64,000 nucleotides of DNA, taken from an uncultured Lachnospiraceae bacterium. GTDB lineage: Bacteria > Bacillota_A > Clostridia > Lachnospirales > Lachnospiraceae. This document shows, piece by piece, positions 8,465 to 17,329 of this stretch; position 1 is the stretch's first letter, and every line of letters starts with the position of its first letter. The stretch is from the NCBI GenBank assembly GCA_905207905.1, contig CAJLNC010000002.1, forward strand, positions 1 to 64,000, given 5' to 3'. The position numbers were made by a program, and so were the translations under genes. The notes below the pieces were generated by a model. That model was not told where the DNA came from and searched no databases. It saw nothing but the letters and a program-made list of their open reading frames with translations.

Positions 8465-9466
8465 ATGACAGATAATAAGGATATCATTACGATCAATGAT
8501 TTGACCAGGGCTTATGGAGAGAAGGTAGCGGTAAATCATCTGAATCTTTCCATTCATCAAGGGGAAGTGTTTGGACTTCTAGGCCCCAATGGAGCAGGAA
8601 AGACCACTACCATTCTCATGCTTCTGGGGCTGACAGAGCCTACTTTGGGGAGCGCTTCCATCGCAGGGCTGGACTGCACCAGAAATTCCATAGGTGTAAA
8701 GCGTATCACCGGTTACCTGCCGGATAATGTGGGGTTTTATCCGGATATGACCGGACGGGAGAATTTACGATTTACCGGACGGCTCAACGGACTTTCTGAA
8801 AAGGAGATAGAAGAAAAAATTCAGAGGCTGCTGGAGAGGGTGGGAATGACCCATGCAGCAGATCAGAAAACAGGGACTTATTCCAAGGGTATGCGGCAGA
8901 GGCTTGGAATTGCAGATGTGCTGATGAAGGATCCGCAGGTGATCATTATGGATGAGCCGACACTGGGGTTGGATCCGGAAGGAATGCGGGAATTTCTGCA
9001 TCTGATTAAGGAGCTGTCTGTGGAGGATGGGAGAACGGTATTGATTTCCTCCCATCAGCTTTACCAGATTCAGCAGATCTGTGACCGGGTAGGCATTTTT
9101 GTATCCGGTAGCCTGGTGGCCTGCGGGCGTATCGAAGAGTTGGGAAAGCAGATTGCTATGGAGGGACATTTTGTTCTGGAAGTGGAAGCTGAACCGTGTG
9201 ATGACCGATTTTTAGGGTTCATTCACAGTCTCTTGGGAGTGATTGGTATAGAAAAAGAGGGAAGTAAGTTTATTGTCCAGTCAAGCCGGGATCTGAGAAA
9301 AGATATCACAGGTTTTCTTGGAACCCACGGATATACAATGCTGCACCTGCGTCAAAAGGGCGGAGACTTGGATGAGATTTACCGGTGCTATTTTGAAAAG
9401 GCAGAACAGGAGGAGAAGCAGAATGGAACAAAGAAAAGCGGCAGACGTTTCGCTCCAAGGCGGTAA
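8465..9466 (+). CDS. ABC-2 type transporter ATP-binding protein
   Basis: 333 residues from the ATG at 8465; an upstream in-frame start would lie inside the NEW3 gene. Walker A GPNGAGKT (about 36-43), signature YSKGMRQRLG, Walker B VIIMDEPTLGLDPEG, switch histidine ISSHQL. The C-terminal ~100 residues are the extension typical of CcmA/NatA-type exporters. It pairs with the permease whose ATG lies inside its 3' end. The cargo is unknown; the family covers drug, lipid and peptide export and membrane-protein extraction. Confidence 0.93.
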   Translation: MTDNKDIITINDLTRAYGEKVAVNHLNLSIHQGEVFGLLGPNGAGKTTTILMLLGLTEPTLGSASIAGLDCTRNSIGVKRITGYLPDNVGFYPDMTGRENLRFTGRLNGLSEKEIEEKIQRLLERVGMTHAADQKTGTYSKGMRQRLGIADVLMKDPQVIIMDEPTLGLDPEGMREFLHLIKELSVEDGRTVLISSHQLYQIQQICDRVGIFVSGSLVACGRIEELGKQIAMEGHFVLEVEAEPCDDRFLGFIHSLLGVIGIEKEGSKFIVQSSRDLRKDITGFLGTHGYTMLHLRQKGGDLDEIYRCYFEKAEQEEKQNGTKKSGRRFAPRR

Positions 9467-10586
9467 CGGAGGCTCTGACTGTGCTGAACTGAAAGGACAA
9501 AACAGGGAGGCTGAAAGGGAAACCCTGAGCAGTGATGTCAAGCCTGACGGCTGGGACAGAAAAGAGATATTGGAAAGAAGAGAGCAGAAAACAGGGCTGG
9601 AAAGTCAGAAACGAAAAAAAGTCCAGACGGCCAGGCAGGTGAGCAGCCATAGTCTGGCAGCTCTTTATCGGAAGGAAATGACGGATCATATCACCAGTCG
9701 AAGATTTGTGATCATTATGCTTTTGGTGACAGCCACCACCATTGCCAGTATTTACGGAGCTTCTGTGGGATTGCCGGAAGCTTTGGAAAGCAACCGTGAT
9801 TTTGTGTTTCTGAAGCTGTACACCACAGGAGGCAATTCGATTCCTTCCTACATGGCGTTTATCGCATTGATCGGACCTTTTGTGGGGCTGATGCTGGGGT
9901 TTGACGCCATTAACAGTGAAAGGAATAACGGTACCCTGAATCGTCTGCTGTCTCAGCCGATTTATCGAGATTCTGTGATCATTGGAAAGTTTCTGGCCGG
10001 GATTTCTCTGATTTCTATTATGGTAATTTCCACAGGGGTTCTGATTGGTGCGGCTGGATTTTTACAGATTGGGATTGCCCCCAGCGGTGAAGAAGTGATT
10101 CGGGTTTTAGTATATCTGTTTTACACGATTGTGTACATTGGATTTTGGCTGGCGATCTCTATGCTGTTTTCTGTAGTGTGCAGGCATTCTGCCACTTCGG
10201 CTTTGGCATCCATTGCCCTTTGGATCTTCTTTGCTGTCTTTATGAGTCTTCTTGCCAGTATTACTGCAAATGCTCTGTTTCCGGTATCGAATCAATATGA
10301 TGCGATGGTAAACTCCATGAGCAATTATAACTGTGAATTGTATCTGAATCGTATTTCTCCCTATTACCTGTATGGGGAGGCTGCCAGCACTATTTTAAAT
10401 CCAGCGGTGCGTGCCGTAAATGCAGTGACGGTTTCCCAGCTGGTAGGAGCTATTTCCGGCTATCTGTCTCTGGGACAGAGCCTGCTTCTGGTGTGGCCTC
10501 ATCTTTTGGCTTTGGCAGCTCTGACGTTGGCGGCGTTTGCTATCTCGTACGTAAAATTTATGCGTCAGGAGATCAGGGGAAATTAG
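9423..10586 (+). CDS. ABC-2 type transporter permease
   Basis: 387 residues from the ATG at 9423 (AGGAGGAG directly upstream), overlapping the ATPase gene by 44 bases. The first ~75 residues are hydrophilic and low-complexity, which is unusual for this family. The segment LAALYRKEMTDHITSRRF then leads into about six transmembrane helices with a large extracytoplasmic loop. The motif FDAINSERNNGTLNRLLSQPIYR is the conserved ABC-2 coupling segment (as in NosY/NatB). Together with the ATPase and the NEW3 protein it forms a three-gene export or envelope-maintenance unit. Confidence 0.9.
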   Translation: MEQRKAADVSLQGGNGGSDCAELKGQNREAERETLSSDVKPDGWDRKEILERREQKTGLESQKRKKVQTARQVSSHSLAALYRKEMTDHITSRRFVIIMLLVTATTIASIYGASVGLPEALESNRDFVFLKLYTTGGNSIPSYMAFIALIGPFVGLMLGFDAINSERNNGTLNRLLSQPIYRDSVIIGKFLAGISLISIMVISTGVLIGAAGFLQIGIAPSGEEVIRVLVYLFYTIVYIGFWLAISMLFSVVCRHSATSALASIALWIFFAVFMSLLASITANALFPVSNQYDAMVNSMSNYNCELYLNRISPYYLYGEAASTILNPAVRAVNAVTVSQLVGAISGYLSLGQSLLLVWPHLLALAALTLAAFAISYVKFMRQEIRGN

Positions 10587-10693
10587 CAGGATATTTTAAT
10601 GCCGGGTTGCTGCTGCCCTTTAGTGCATTCCGCCAGCAGGCTGGAGAGCCGGACGGGCTCCAGGACACAGCTGCAATCTCAAAGAAATAAGAC

Positions 10694-10722
10694 TTTACAC
10701 CCTATTACCCTTATGCTATGAT
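10694..10722 (+). promoter_or_regulatory. Predicted sigma-A promoter for coiled-coil protein gene
   Basis: -35 TTTACA (10694-10699), 17-base spacer, -10 TATGAT (10717-10722). A strong AAGGAGG ribosome site follows 8 bases later, giving a very short leader. Confidence 0.7.
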
Positions 10723-10744
10723 ATCAGAAAAAGGAGGAAGCAGT

Positions 10745-11110
10745 ATGACAGACAGCGAAAAGCTTGATTTACTTTTATCTGAAATGCAGGGCATGAAAGC
10801 AGAAATGCAGGGCATGAAAGCAGAAATGCAGGACATGAAAGCGGAAATGAAAGACCGGCTTTCTGTCGTCGAGGATAAGGTTTCCGCCCTTGAAAACAAG
10901 GTAGTAAATATCTCATTGCATATTGAAAATGTTACGGATAAAAATATCCAGCTGATAGCGGAAAACTTTATCGAGTTGACCAAGAAACTCAATGCAGCAA
11001 TTCCTGCAGCTGATAAGAACTTAGCTTATGAAATAAAGGTCAATTATTTGACGGAAAGGGTGCAGAAGCTGGAAGAACAGGTTGCAGAACTAATTTCCAA
11101 AACAGCATGA
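10745..11110 (+). CDS. Small coiled-coil protein with heptad repeats
   Basis: 121 residues from the ATG at 10745, which follows AAGGAGG; the upstream ATG at 10718 lies in the -10 box. Three near-identical 7-residue units (EMQGMKA type) at about residues 13-33 are followed by a longer heptad pattern (ALENKVVNISLHIENV), all predicted coiled coil. A second coiled segment lies at about 96-120. No signal peptide or enzymatic motif. Similar short coiled-coil proteins are common in Firmicutes; the function is unknown to me. Confidence 0.75.
   Translation: MTDSEKLDLLLSEMQGMKAEMQGMKAEMQDMKAEMKDRLSVVEDKVSALENKVVNISLHIENVTDKNIQLIAENFIELTKKLNAAIPAADKNLAYEIKVNYLTERVQKLEEQVAELISKTA
10781..10843 (+). repeat. 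Three tandem 21-base repeats inside the coiled-coil gene
   Basis: Three consecutive 21-base units beginning GAAATGCAGG, each coding one heptad. The first two are identical and the third differs at two positions. In-frame gain or loss would lengthen or shorten the coiled coil by one heptad. Confidence 0.85.
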
Positions 11111-11335
11111 TGTTGCAGCCATTGTCTTAAAATCAAAAATGGTCAATCTGCAGAGCCGAAAAAGGCGTTAGAATACGGAGATGTTATGAGAATACTGGGG
11201 TTTTTCAAAATCATTCTCTGTGTATTGACAAAGGTTTGAAGGATACGTATTTAAAGTGGCAGCTTGAGATCACAGTTAAATAATGAAAAAACAAAAAAAT
11301 CTAAACATAGCAAGGTGAATTACGGCCAGGCTTTT
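11111..11335. other. Gene-free stretch, part of 11111-11555
   Basis: No convincing coding region. A TTGACA hexamer lies at 11225-11230 but no good -10 box follows at the right spacing. The strong terminator at 11336-11386 stands more than 200 bases after the previous stop codon, which leaves room for a small RNA; see findings. Confidence 0.4.
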
Positions 11336-11386
11336 GGGAGTGTCAAAAATCATTTAACCAAATGATTTTGCGGCACTCCCATTTTT
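11336..11386 (+). terminator. Strong intrinsic terminator, distant from any gene
   Basis: Outer stem GGGAGTG/CACTCCC, inner stem AAAATCATTT/AAATGATTTT around an AACC loop, then ATTTTTAT. It lies about 225 bases after the coiled-coil gene. Confidence 0.75.
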
Positions 11387-11555
11387 ATAGGCAATTCTTT
11401 TTTATTTAACCATGGGATTGTAAAAAACAGGAAATGCTTTTATAATGAATTTGATAAAAGAGCCGGATGATGTTACCGGAATACCGGAACCTATTCGGAC
11501 ATGGGCAGACGGCTGCAAAAGAGGCGGCCGACAACTGCCGGAGAGGAAGGACAGG

Positions 11556-11744
11556 ATGAAAAAGAAACCCCATTCAAGCTGCGAGCTCTGTGCCAATTAT
11601 GTATATGATGAGGATTACGAGGCGTATGTGTGCGATGTAAATCTGGATGAGGATGAGATGGTGCGATTTTTGTCAGACAGTTATTATGACTGTCCTTATT
11701 ACCGCAATGGTGATGAGTATGCGGTAGTGAGAAAGCAGATGTAG
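11556..11744 (+). CDS. Small cysteine-rich protein, DUF6472-like
   Basis: 62 residues from the ATG at 11556 (GAGAGGAAGGACAGG upstream). Four cysteines arranged as CELC, then YVC and DCPYY, in an acidic protein; the pattern suggests a small zinc-binding fold. I associate it with the DUF6472 family of clostridial proteins, from memory and unverified. It lies 9 bases upstream of the cysteine hydrolase gene and is probably co-transcribed. Function unknown. Confidence 0.7.
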   Translation: MKKKPHSSCELCANYVYDEDYEAYVCDVNLDEDEMVRFLSDSYYDCPYYRNGDEYAVVRKQM

Positions 11745-11753
11745 GAGGAGAAT

Positions 11754-12275
11754 ATGAAAAAAATATTAGTTGTTATTGATATGCAGAATGATTTTGTAGA
11801 CGGGGCGCTGGGAACGCCGGAGGCGGCAGGCATTGTGGATGCGGTGGTGAAAAAGATCCGTTCTTATGAAGGAGAAACTGTCTACGCCACCAGAGATACG
11901 CATCAAAGAGATTATCTCAACACCCAGGAGGGGAAGAATCTTCCAGTGGAGCACTGCATTGAGGGAACCAAGGGCTGGGAGCTGAATGATCGAGTGGCAG
12001 AGGCACTAAAGGATGGGAAGGTGATTGACAAGCCCACTTTCGGTTCTGTGAATCTGGTACATGAGCTGTCCCAGATTGGCGCCAGAGAGGAAGTAGAGAT
12101 CGAGCTGGTTGGACTTTGTACCGATATCTGTGTAGTGTCCAACGCGCTGCTGTTAAAGGCAGCTATGCCGGAGGTGAAGATTTCTGTGGATGCGTCCTGC
12201 TGTGCAGGAGTCACTCCGGAGAGCCATAATGCAGCTTTGAAGACTATGGAAATGTGCCAGATCCAGGTGCATTGA
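11754..12275 (+). CDS. Cysteine hydrolase, isochorismatase/nicotinamidase family
   Basis: 173 residues. The catalytic triad expected for nicotinamidases is visible: Asp in VVIDMQNDF (residue 9), Lys in IDKPTFGS, and the nucleophilic Cys in GLCTDICV. The fold is complete and the size normal. It would hydrolyse nicotinamide (NAD salvage) or a related amide in the cytoplasm; members of this family are hard to tell apart by sequence. Strong AGGAGG site; 13 bases before the next gene. Confidence 0.88.
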   Translation: MKKILVVIDMQNDFVDGALGTPEAAGIVDAVVKKIRSYEGETVYATRDTHQRDYLNTQEGKNLPVEHCIEGTKGWELNDRVAEALKDGKVIDKPTFGSVNLVHELSQIGAREEVEIELVGLCTDICVVSNALLLKAAMPEVKISVDASCCAGVTPESHNAALKTMEMCQIQVH

Positions 12276-12288
12276 CGGGGAAGGATAG

Positions 12289-13137
12289 ATGAAAGAGAAA
12301 AGGAGAGCACAGGTGCAGCAGCAGACAGAGCAGCAGTCTCAAAATCAGGGCCGGTCCAAAGCGCGGCTTTCAAATCAGCAACCGACACAAGACGAAGCCC
12401 ATGGGGAAACAGGAAAGCAGATGCAGCAGGCCAAAATCAAGGCAGCTGTATTGGCAGATGCATTGCCCTACCTGCGTGACTTTAATCAGAAGATCATGGT
12501 GATCGGCTATTTTTGCAGCAATTTTTTAAGCGGGCAGCAGGAGCAAATGGTGATGCAGGACATTGCACTGCTTAAAAGTGTGGGGATGAAGCCAGTCATT
12601 GTGCATGATTCCAGAATTGGAGCGGATAAGTTCCGGGAAAATAAGCGTTTTGCCAAGCTGGTGGAGCTTTGCGGTGTAAAGGCAGTAGGGATCTGTGGTA
12701 CAGATGAGGAGACTATCCGGATGACCCTGGAGCATGGATATATCCCTGTGATCACTCCAAACGATATTGATACGGAGATGCTTAACCTGGATCCGGGAGA
12801 TACGGCAAGGGAGATTGCGCTGATGCTTCAGGCGGAAAAACTGATCTATTTAAGCAAATATCCCGGGATTACCTGGTCAGAAGGAGAACAAAAGGTTCTT
12901 TCTATGACGGTTTCAGAGTTAAAATGGTATCTTAAGGAGCAGCAGCTTACTCCTGATTTTTCCAGGAAAATCAGCAATATTCTTCTGGCCCTGGAGGGAG
13001 GCGTGCGAAGAGCCCACCTGATTGATGGGAAGATGGAGCATGGCCTTTTGCTGGAACTTTTCAGCGTGTTGGGCGTTGGAACGGTGATCATGGGAGATGA
13101 CCGGGAATTATACCAGCATGAAAAGGGAAGAAGATGA
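12289..13137 (+). CDS. Degenerate acetylglutamate-kinase-like protein (amino acid kinase fold)
   Basis: 282 residues. From about residue 45 on it aligns by eye with ArgB: ADALPYLRDFN, MQDIALLKSVGMKPVIVH, GVRRAHLIDG and HGLLLELF. The N-terminal ~44 residues are Gln-rich and additional. The active-site motifs of ArgB are lost: KYGG is replaced by IGYFCSN, HGGG by HDSRIG, and the INADTA region by LDPGDTA. Catalytic kinase activity is therefore unlikely; a regulatory or scaffold role is possible. No other arginine gene is nearby. The start follows GGGGAAGG; an internal start at 12421 is an alternative. Confidence 0.8.
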   Translation: MKEKRRAQVQQQTEQQSQNQGRSKARLSNQQPTQDEAHGETGKQMQQAKIKAAVLADALPYLRDFNQKIMVIGYFCSNFLSGQQEQMVMQDIALLKSVGMKPVIVHDSRIGADKFRENKRFAKLVELCGVKAVGICGTDEETIRMTLEHGYIPVITPNDIDTEMLNLDPGDTAREIALMLQAEKLIYLSKYPGITWSEGEQKVLSMTVSELKWYLKEQQLTPDFSRKISNILLALEGGVRRAHLIDGKMEHGLLLELFSVLGVGTVIMGDDRELYQHEKGRR

Positions 13138-13312
13138 AGCGTTTTAAGTATTCAGGTGAAGGCGCAGGAAATGAAATGCTTCAGGAACCTGGGCGAAAGG
13201 ATTAGAAGATAGAATCACAAGACAAAACGCTTCAGAATGGATACAAAAAAATAGAACCTGTGTGTATCAACAGCAGGAAAGAATAAATAGGAAACAGCGG
13301 AGGAAGCCATTT

Positions 13313-13933
13313 ATGGACAGTATTATCATAGGAATTGCGGGGGGAACCGGATCAGGAAAGTCTACCTTTACCAATCGTTTAAAGAAAGAGTTTGGAGAAA
13401 ATGTGGCAGTAGTTTATCATGATAACTATTACCGCAGACAGGATGAGATTCCCTTTGAAGAGCGGAAAAAGGTAAATTATGACCATCCGGATTCTCTGGA
13501 AACAAATCTTTTGGTGGAGCATTTAAAGCTGCTGAAAGCTGGGCAGGCGGTGGACTGTCCGGTTTATGATTACAGTAAGCATAACCGCTCTGACAAGATT
13601 CAGCATATTGAACCCAGGAAGGTCATTTTGGTGGAAGGAATTCTGCTGCTGGAGGATCCCAGAGTTCGGGAGCTGATCGATATTAAGATTTTTGTGGAGG
13701 CAGATGCGGATGAGAGGATTATTCGCCGAATCGTCCGTGATGTGAAGGAACGGGGGAGGGATCTGGACAACATTGTGACTCAGTATCTTACCACGGTAAA
13801 GCCTATGCATTACTTATATGTGGAACCCACCAAGGGAATGGCGGATATCATTATCAACAGCGGGATGAATGATGTAGCCTTTGACATTGTGAGATCTAAG
13901 ATCAGGCTGCTGCTGAAACCGGAGAATGCGTAG
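13313..13933 (+). CDS. udk: Uridine kinase
   Basis: 206 residues from the ATG at 13313 (GCGGAGGAAG upstream). P-loop GGTGSGKST (9-17), HDNYYR and the segment NYDHPDS typical of uridine/cytidine kinases, and lid arginines in RRIVRDVKERGR. It phosphorylates uridine and cytidine with ATP or GTP in pyrimidine salvage. The normal length of the family is about 205-215 residues. No neighbouring pyrimidine gene. Confidence 0.95.
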   Translation: MDSIIIGIAGGTGSGKSTFTNRLKKEFGENVAVVYHDNYYRRQDEIPFEERKKVNYDHPDSLETNLLVEHLKLLKAGQAVDCPVYDYSKHNRSDKIQHIEPRKVILVEGILLLEDPRVRELIDIKIFVEADADERIIRRIVRDVKERGRDLDNIVTQYLTTVKPMHYLYVEPTKGMADIIINSGMNDVAFDIVRSKIRLLLKPENA

Positions 13934-13945
13934 GAGGAATGCGCT

Positions 13946-14349
13946 TTGAATCAGAAGGAAATTGCCAGACTTGCAGGAGTATCTGTAGCCACTGTTTCCG
14001 AGTAATTAATAATGACAAGAATGTATCTGATGGGACACGATGAAAGGTGGAAAATATACTCAAGCAACAATCTTATGTTACTAATGTTAATGCTAGAAAT
14101 TTACGAACAGCACGAACGCAAATGATTGGTGCATTTAAAGCTATTAAAGATATGCATTTAGATATTCCTGGTGATATTTCACTAATTGGGTTTGAAGACT
14201 TTTCTTTGGCTGATTATTTATCGCCAGGGATTACCTTGCTTCAGCATCCAGCGTATGAAATGGGAGAGATCTCTGCAAAAACGTTATTCGAAAGATTAGA
14301 GCATACCTGTGGTGGAGCCGCATTTTTCTGGATTAACAAAGGCATATGA
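13946..14349 (+). pseudogene. LacI-family regulator remnant
   Basis: A TTG start after TAGGAGG begins a LacI helix-turn-helix (NQKEIARLAGVSVATVS) that runs into a stop at 14003-14005. The hinge region continues in another frame from 14047 (VENILKQQSYV) and then jumps straight to the C-terminal part of the effector domain (DIPGDISLIGFEDFSLADY). At least two frame disruptions and a deletion of roughly 150-200 codons have occurred. It is more AT-rich than neighbouring genes, which suggests separate origin. No product is expected to work. Confidence 0.85.
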
Positions 14350-14404
14350 AAGCTATGAATTTTGGTATAATGGAATCATCATTTTGAAAAGAGGCGAAGG
14401 TACA

Positions 14405-15430
14405 ATGGAAGAAAAAATTGTATTTTGTAGGGGAGGCGGCTGTACGGCCAAGCTGGGGGCAGGGGTGTTAAGCCGGGTGCTGGAGTGTCTGCCCAAAGGG
14501 CTGAAGGATGAGCGCCTTCTTATTGGTTTTGACAGCAAGGATGATGCGGCTGTATATCAGGTGGCAGAGAATCTGGCTATTGTGCAGACGTTGGATTTTT
14601 TTCCGCCAATGGTGGAGGATCCGTATACCTTTGGAAAAATTGCGGCTGCCAATGCCCTCAGCGATATTTATGCCATGGGGGGAGAGGTAAAGACTGCTTT
14701 GAATATTGTTTGTTTCCCGGAAACGATGGATTTGAACATACTTGGGGAGATTATGCGGGGCGGTTCGGAAAAGGTGATTGAGGCCGGAGGGACTCTGGCC
14801 GGAGGCCACTCCATTGCAGATAGCGATGTAAAATATGGTTTGTCGGTAATGGGAACGGTAGATCCGAAAAAAATCTATCCCAATAATCAGGGACGCCCGG
14901 GAGATGTACTGGTTTTAACTAAGGCATTGGGCGTTGGCATTCTCTGTACGGCGAACCGGGTGGGAGAGGCTTCCCAAGAAGCCATGGAGGCTGCCATTGC
15001 TTCCATGACTACTTTAAACAGAAAAGCTTCTGAAGCCTGCAGAGCGTATGAGATCCATGCCTGTACAGATGTTACGGGATTTGGATTTTTAGGACATCTT
15101 CATGAGATGATGGATGGGAAATTATCCTGTCGGATTCAGGCAAAGCAGGTTCCTGTTTTTGAGGAAGCACTGGTTCATGCCGATGAATTCCTGCTTACGG
15201 CGGCTGGTCAGAAAAACAGGAATCATGTGGAGGCGTATGTGGATTTCCAGGGGATTTCTTTTGCTATGGAGGAGGTGCTTTTTGATCCGCAGACTTCCGG
15301 TGGGCTTCTGATTGCCCTGCCTGGAAAGGAAGGACAGCAGCTGCTGGCAGATCTGAAGGCGTTGGGACTTCCGGCAAATATTGTGGGAGAGATCTTGGAG
15401 AGACAGGAAAGGGAGATCACAGTGTGCTGA
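14405..15430 (+). CDS. selD: Selenide, water dikinase
   Basis: 341 residues. Makes selenophosphate from selenide and ATP. The catalytic pair is Cys13 and Lys16 in GGGCTAK, so this is the cysteine form, not the selenocysteine form. Later motifs [36 protein letters not shown] and [10 protein letters not shown] are all family-typical. Start at 14405 after GAGGCGAAGG. It heads a cluster with yedF, a cysteine desulfurase and a DUF3343 gene. No selA, selB or tRNA-Sec is seen in the window, which fits a selenium-cofactor role, though those genes could lie elsewhere. Confidence 0.97.
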   Translation: MEEKIVFCRGGGCTAKLGAGVLSRVLECLPKGLKDERLLIGFDSKDDAAVYQVAENLAIVQTLDFFPPMVEDPYTFGKIAAANALSDIYAMGGEVKTALNIVCFPETMDLNILGEIMRGGSEKVIEAGGTLAGGHSIADSDVKYGLSVMGTVDPKKIYPNNQGRPGDVLVLTKALGVGILCTANRVGEASQEAMEAAIASMTTLNRKASEACRAYEIHACTDVTGFGFLGHLHEMMDGKLSCRIQAKQVPVFEEALVHADEFLLTAAGQKNRNHVEAYVDFQGISFAMEEVLFDPQTSGGLLIALPGKEGQQLLADLKALGLPANIVGEILERQEREITVC

Positions 15431-15539
15431 TCCTTTAGAAAAAAGAGCAAAACAGCAATAGCGTTATATGGGGGCGGTCAGTAAACAAAATAGAGAATGC
15501 GAACAGATAACAAATAGCAGATGACAGGAGGATGACAGT

Positions 15540-16157
15540 ATGATTCAAGTAAATGCAATGGGAGATACCTGTCCCATCCCGGTAGTAAAAACGAAGAATG
15601 CCATTAAAACGTTAAATGGTGCAGGCGTGGTAGAGACGCTGGTAGACAATGAGATCGCCGTTCAGAATCTTGCCAAGATGGCGAAGCAGAAGGGATATCA
15701 GGTGAAGTCTGAAAAGATGGGAGAGCAGCAGTACAAGGTGATTATGACCATCGGGGAGGCGTCAGAAGAGACAGAGAAGTCTTCCGCAGAGGAACCGGAA
15801 GTCTGTCTGCCGGATGGACGGAGAGATACGGTGATTGTGATTTCTTCCTCTAAGATGGGGGAAGGAAACGATGAGCTGGGAACGGTGCTGATGAACGGTT
15901 TTCTCTATGCCATCGGACAGCAGGATACTCTGCCCAAAACCATGCTGTTTTACAATGGAGGGGCAACTCTGACCTGTGAAGATTCTCCGGCTCTGGAGGA
16001 TTTAAAATCTCTGGAAGCCCAGGGGGTGGAGATCCTTACCTGCGGCACCTGCCTGAACTATTATGGACTGTCGGATAAACTGAAGGTGGGAGAAGTGACC
16101 AATATGTATGTGATTGCAGAGAAGATGACCCAGGCCTCCCGCCTTGTAAAGCCATGA
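15540..16157 (+). CDS. yedF: Sulfurtransferase-like selenium metabolism protein YedF
   Basis: 205 residues in two parts. Residues 1-75 are a TusA-like domain with the CPIP motif (Cys11) of sulfur and selenium carriers. Residues ~95-205 form a DsrE-like domain carrying a Cys-X2-Cys (Cys168, Cys171 in TCGTC). This architecture matches the selenium-associated YedF family found with selD. It probably relays persulfide or perselenide sulfur/selenium between the desulfurase and SelD or a cofactor-maturation protein. It overlaps the next gene by 4 bases (ATGA). Confidence 0.92.
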   Translation: MIQVNAMGDTCPIPVVKTKNAIKTLNGAGVVETLVDNEIAVQNLAKMAKQKGYQVKSEKMGEQQYKVIMTIGEASEETEKSSAEEPEVCLPDGRRDTVIVISSSKMGEGNDELGTVLMNGFLYAIGQQDTLPKTMLFYNGGATLTCEDSPALEDLKSLEAQGVEILTCGTCLNYYGLSDKLKVGEVTNMYVIAEKMTQASRLVKP

Positions 16158-17320
16158 GGGAGCCGATGATTTACCTGGACAATGCAGCCACCACCTTTCA
16201 GAAGCCGGAGACCGTCAGGCGGGCGGTTTGGGATGCCTTTTCTTATATCGGCAATGCAGGCAGAGGCGTTCACGGAGCAACCTTAGAGGCGGCCCGGACT
16301 ATTTACGGAACCAGGGAGCTTCTGGCCAGGCTGTTTCATGTGAAAGATCCTTCCCGTATTGCGTTTACCTGCAATGCCACAGAGAGCCTGAATACGGCTA
16401 TTTCCGGTCTGTTTCATAAGGGGGATCATGTAATTACCACGGTGTGCGAACACAACTCTGTGCTGCGCCCTTTATACCGTAAGGAGGCTCAGGGGATGGA
16501 ACTTACGATTGTCCCCACTGTCTTTGCAGAACCAGAAGAAAGAATAGCCGGCTTTTTGGACTATGAGTTTCTGGAACAGTCCTGGAGACCCAATACAAAA
16601 GCTATTGTAATCACCCATGCCTCTAATCTTACAGGAAATGTGACGGATCTTAAGCGGGTGAGCGCTTTTGCAAAGGACAAAGGACTGCTATTGGTGGTGG
16701 ATGCCTCCCAGACTGCGGGAGCCTGGCCCATTGATATGGAAGAGCTTGGCATCGATGTGCTTTGTTTTACCGGTCATAAAGGGCTTTTGGGTCCCCAGGG
16801 GACCGGTGGAATCTATGTGAGGGAAGGTGTTTTGCCTACTGCCTTAAAGGTGGGGGGAAGCGGAGTCCACAGTTATGATAAAAAACATCCGGATCAAATG
16901 CCGACAGCCCTGGAGGCAGGCACGTTAAATGGACATGGGATTGCAGGCCTTCATGCAGCGGTGACGTATCTTCTGGAGACAGGGGTTTCCAGTATCCGCA
17001 GGAGGGAACAGGAGCTTTTGCATTATTTTGTGGAGGAAGTCTCAAAAATACAGGGAGTCACCTTGTATGGGGATCCAAAGCTTTCCAGGAGAACTGCTAT
17101 TGCGTCTGTCAATATCAGGGATTTGGATTCTGGCGCAGTCAGCGACTGGCTGTGGGAGGAGAAGCAGATTGCCACCAGAGCAGGCGCTCACTGCGCCCCA
17201 CTAATGCATCAGGCCCTTGGTACTGTGGAGCAGGGAGCAGTGCGTTTTAGTTTTTCTCATTATAATACCATGGAGGAAGTGGAGACAGCTATCCGGGCTA
17301 TTCGGGAGCTGGCAGAATAG
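16154..17320 (+). CDS. Cysteine desulfurase family protein (selenium-cluster type)
   Basis: 388 residues, class V aminotransferase fold. PLP-binding Lys209 lies in TGHKGLLG, Asp183 and Gln186 in VVDASQT, His100 in VCEHNS. The active-site Cys347 lies in the RAGAHCAP loop. It mobilises sulfur or selenium from (seleno)cysteine. Overlapping start with yedF and a 9-base gap to the DUF3343 gene indicate translational coupling. This subgroup differs from IscS/SufS used for bulk Fe-S assembly; the assignment to selenium metabolism rests on context. Confidence 0.92.
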   Translation: MREPMIYLDNAATTFQKPETVRRAVWDAFSYIGNAGRGVHGATLEAARTIYGTRELLARLFHVKDPSRIAFTCNATESLNTAISGLFHKGDHVITTVCEHNSVLRPLYRKEAQGMELTIVPTVFAEPEERIAGFLDYEFLEQSWRPNTKAIVITHASNLTGNVTDLKRVSAFAKDKGLLLVVDASQTAGAWPIDMEELGIDVLCFTGHKGLLGPQGTGGIYVREGVLPTALKVGGSGVHSYDKKHPDQMPTALEAGTLNGHGIAGLHAAVTYLLETGVSSIRRREQELLHYFVEEVSKIQGVTLYGDPKLSRRTAIASVNIRDLDSGAVSDWLWEEKQIATRAGAHCAPLMHQALGTVEQGAVRFSFSHYNTMEEVETAIRAIRELAE

Positions 17321-17329
17321 GAAGGGACA

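Noticed and set aside
10781..10843. Tandem 21-base units considered as a CRISPR-like array
   Set aside because: Units are contiguous without spacers, in frame, and code heptads of a coiled coil.
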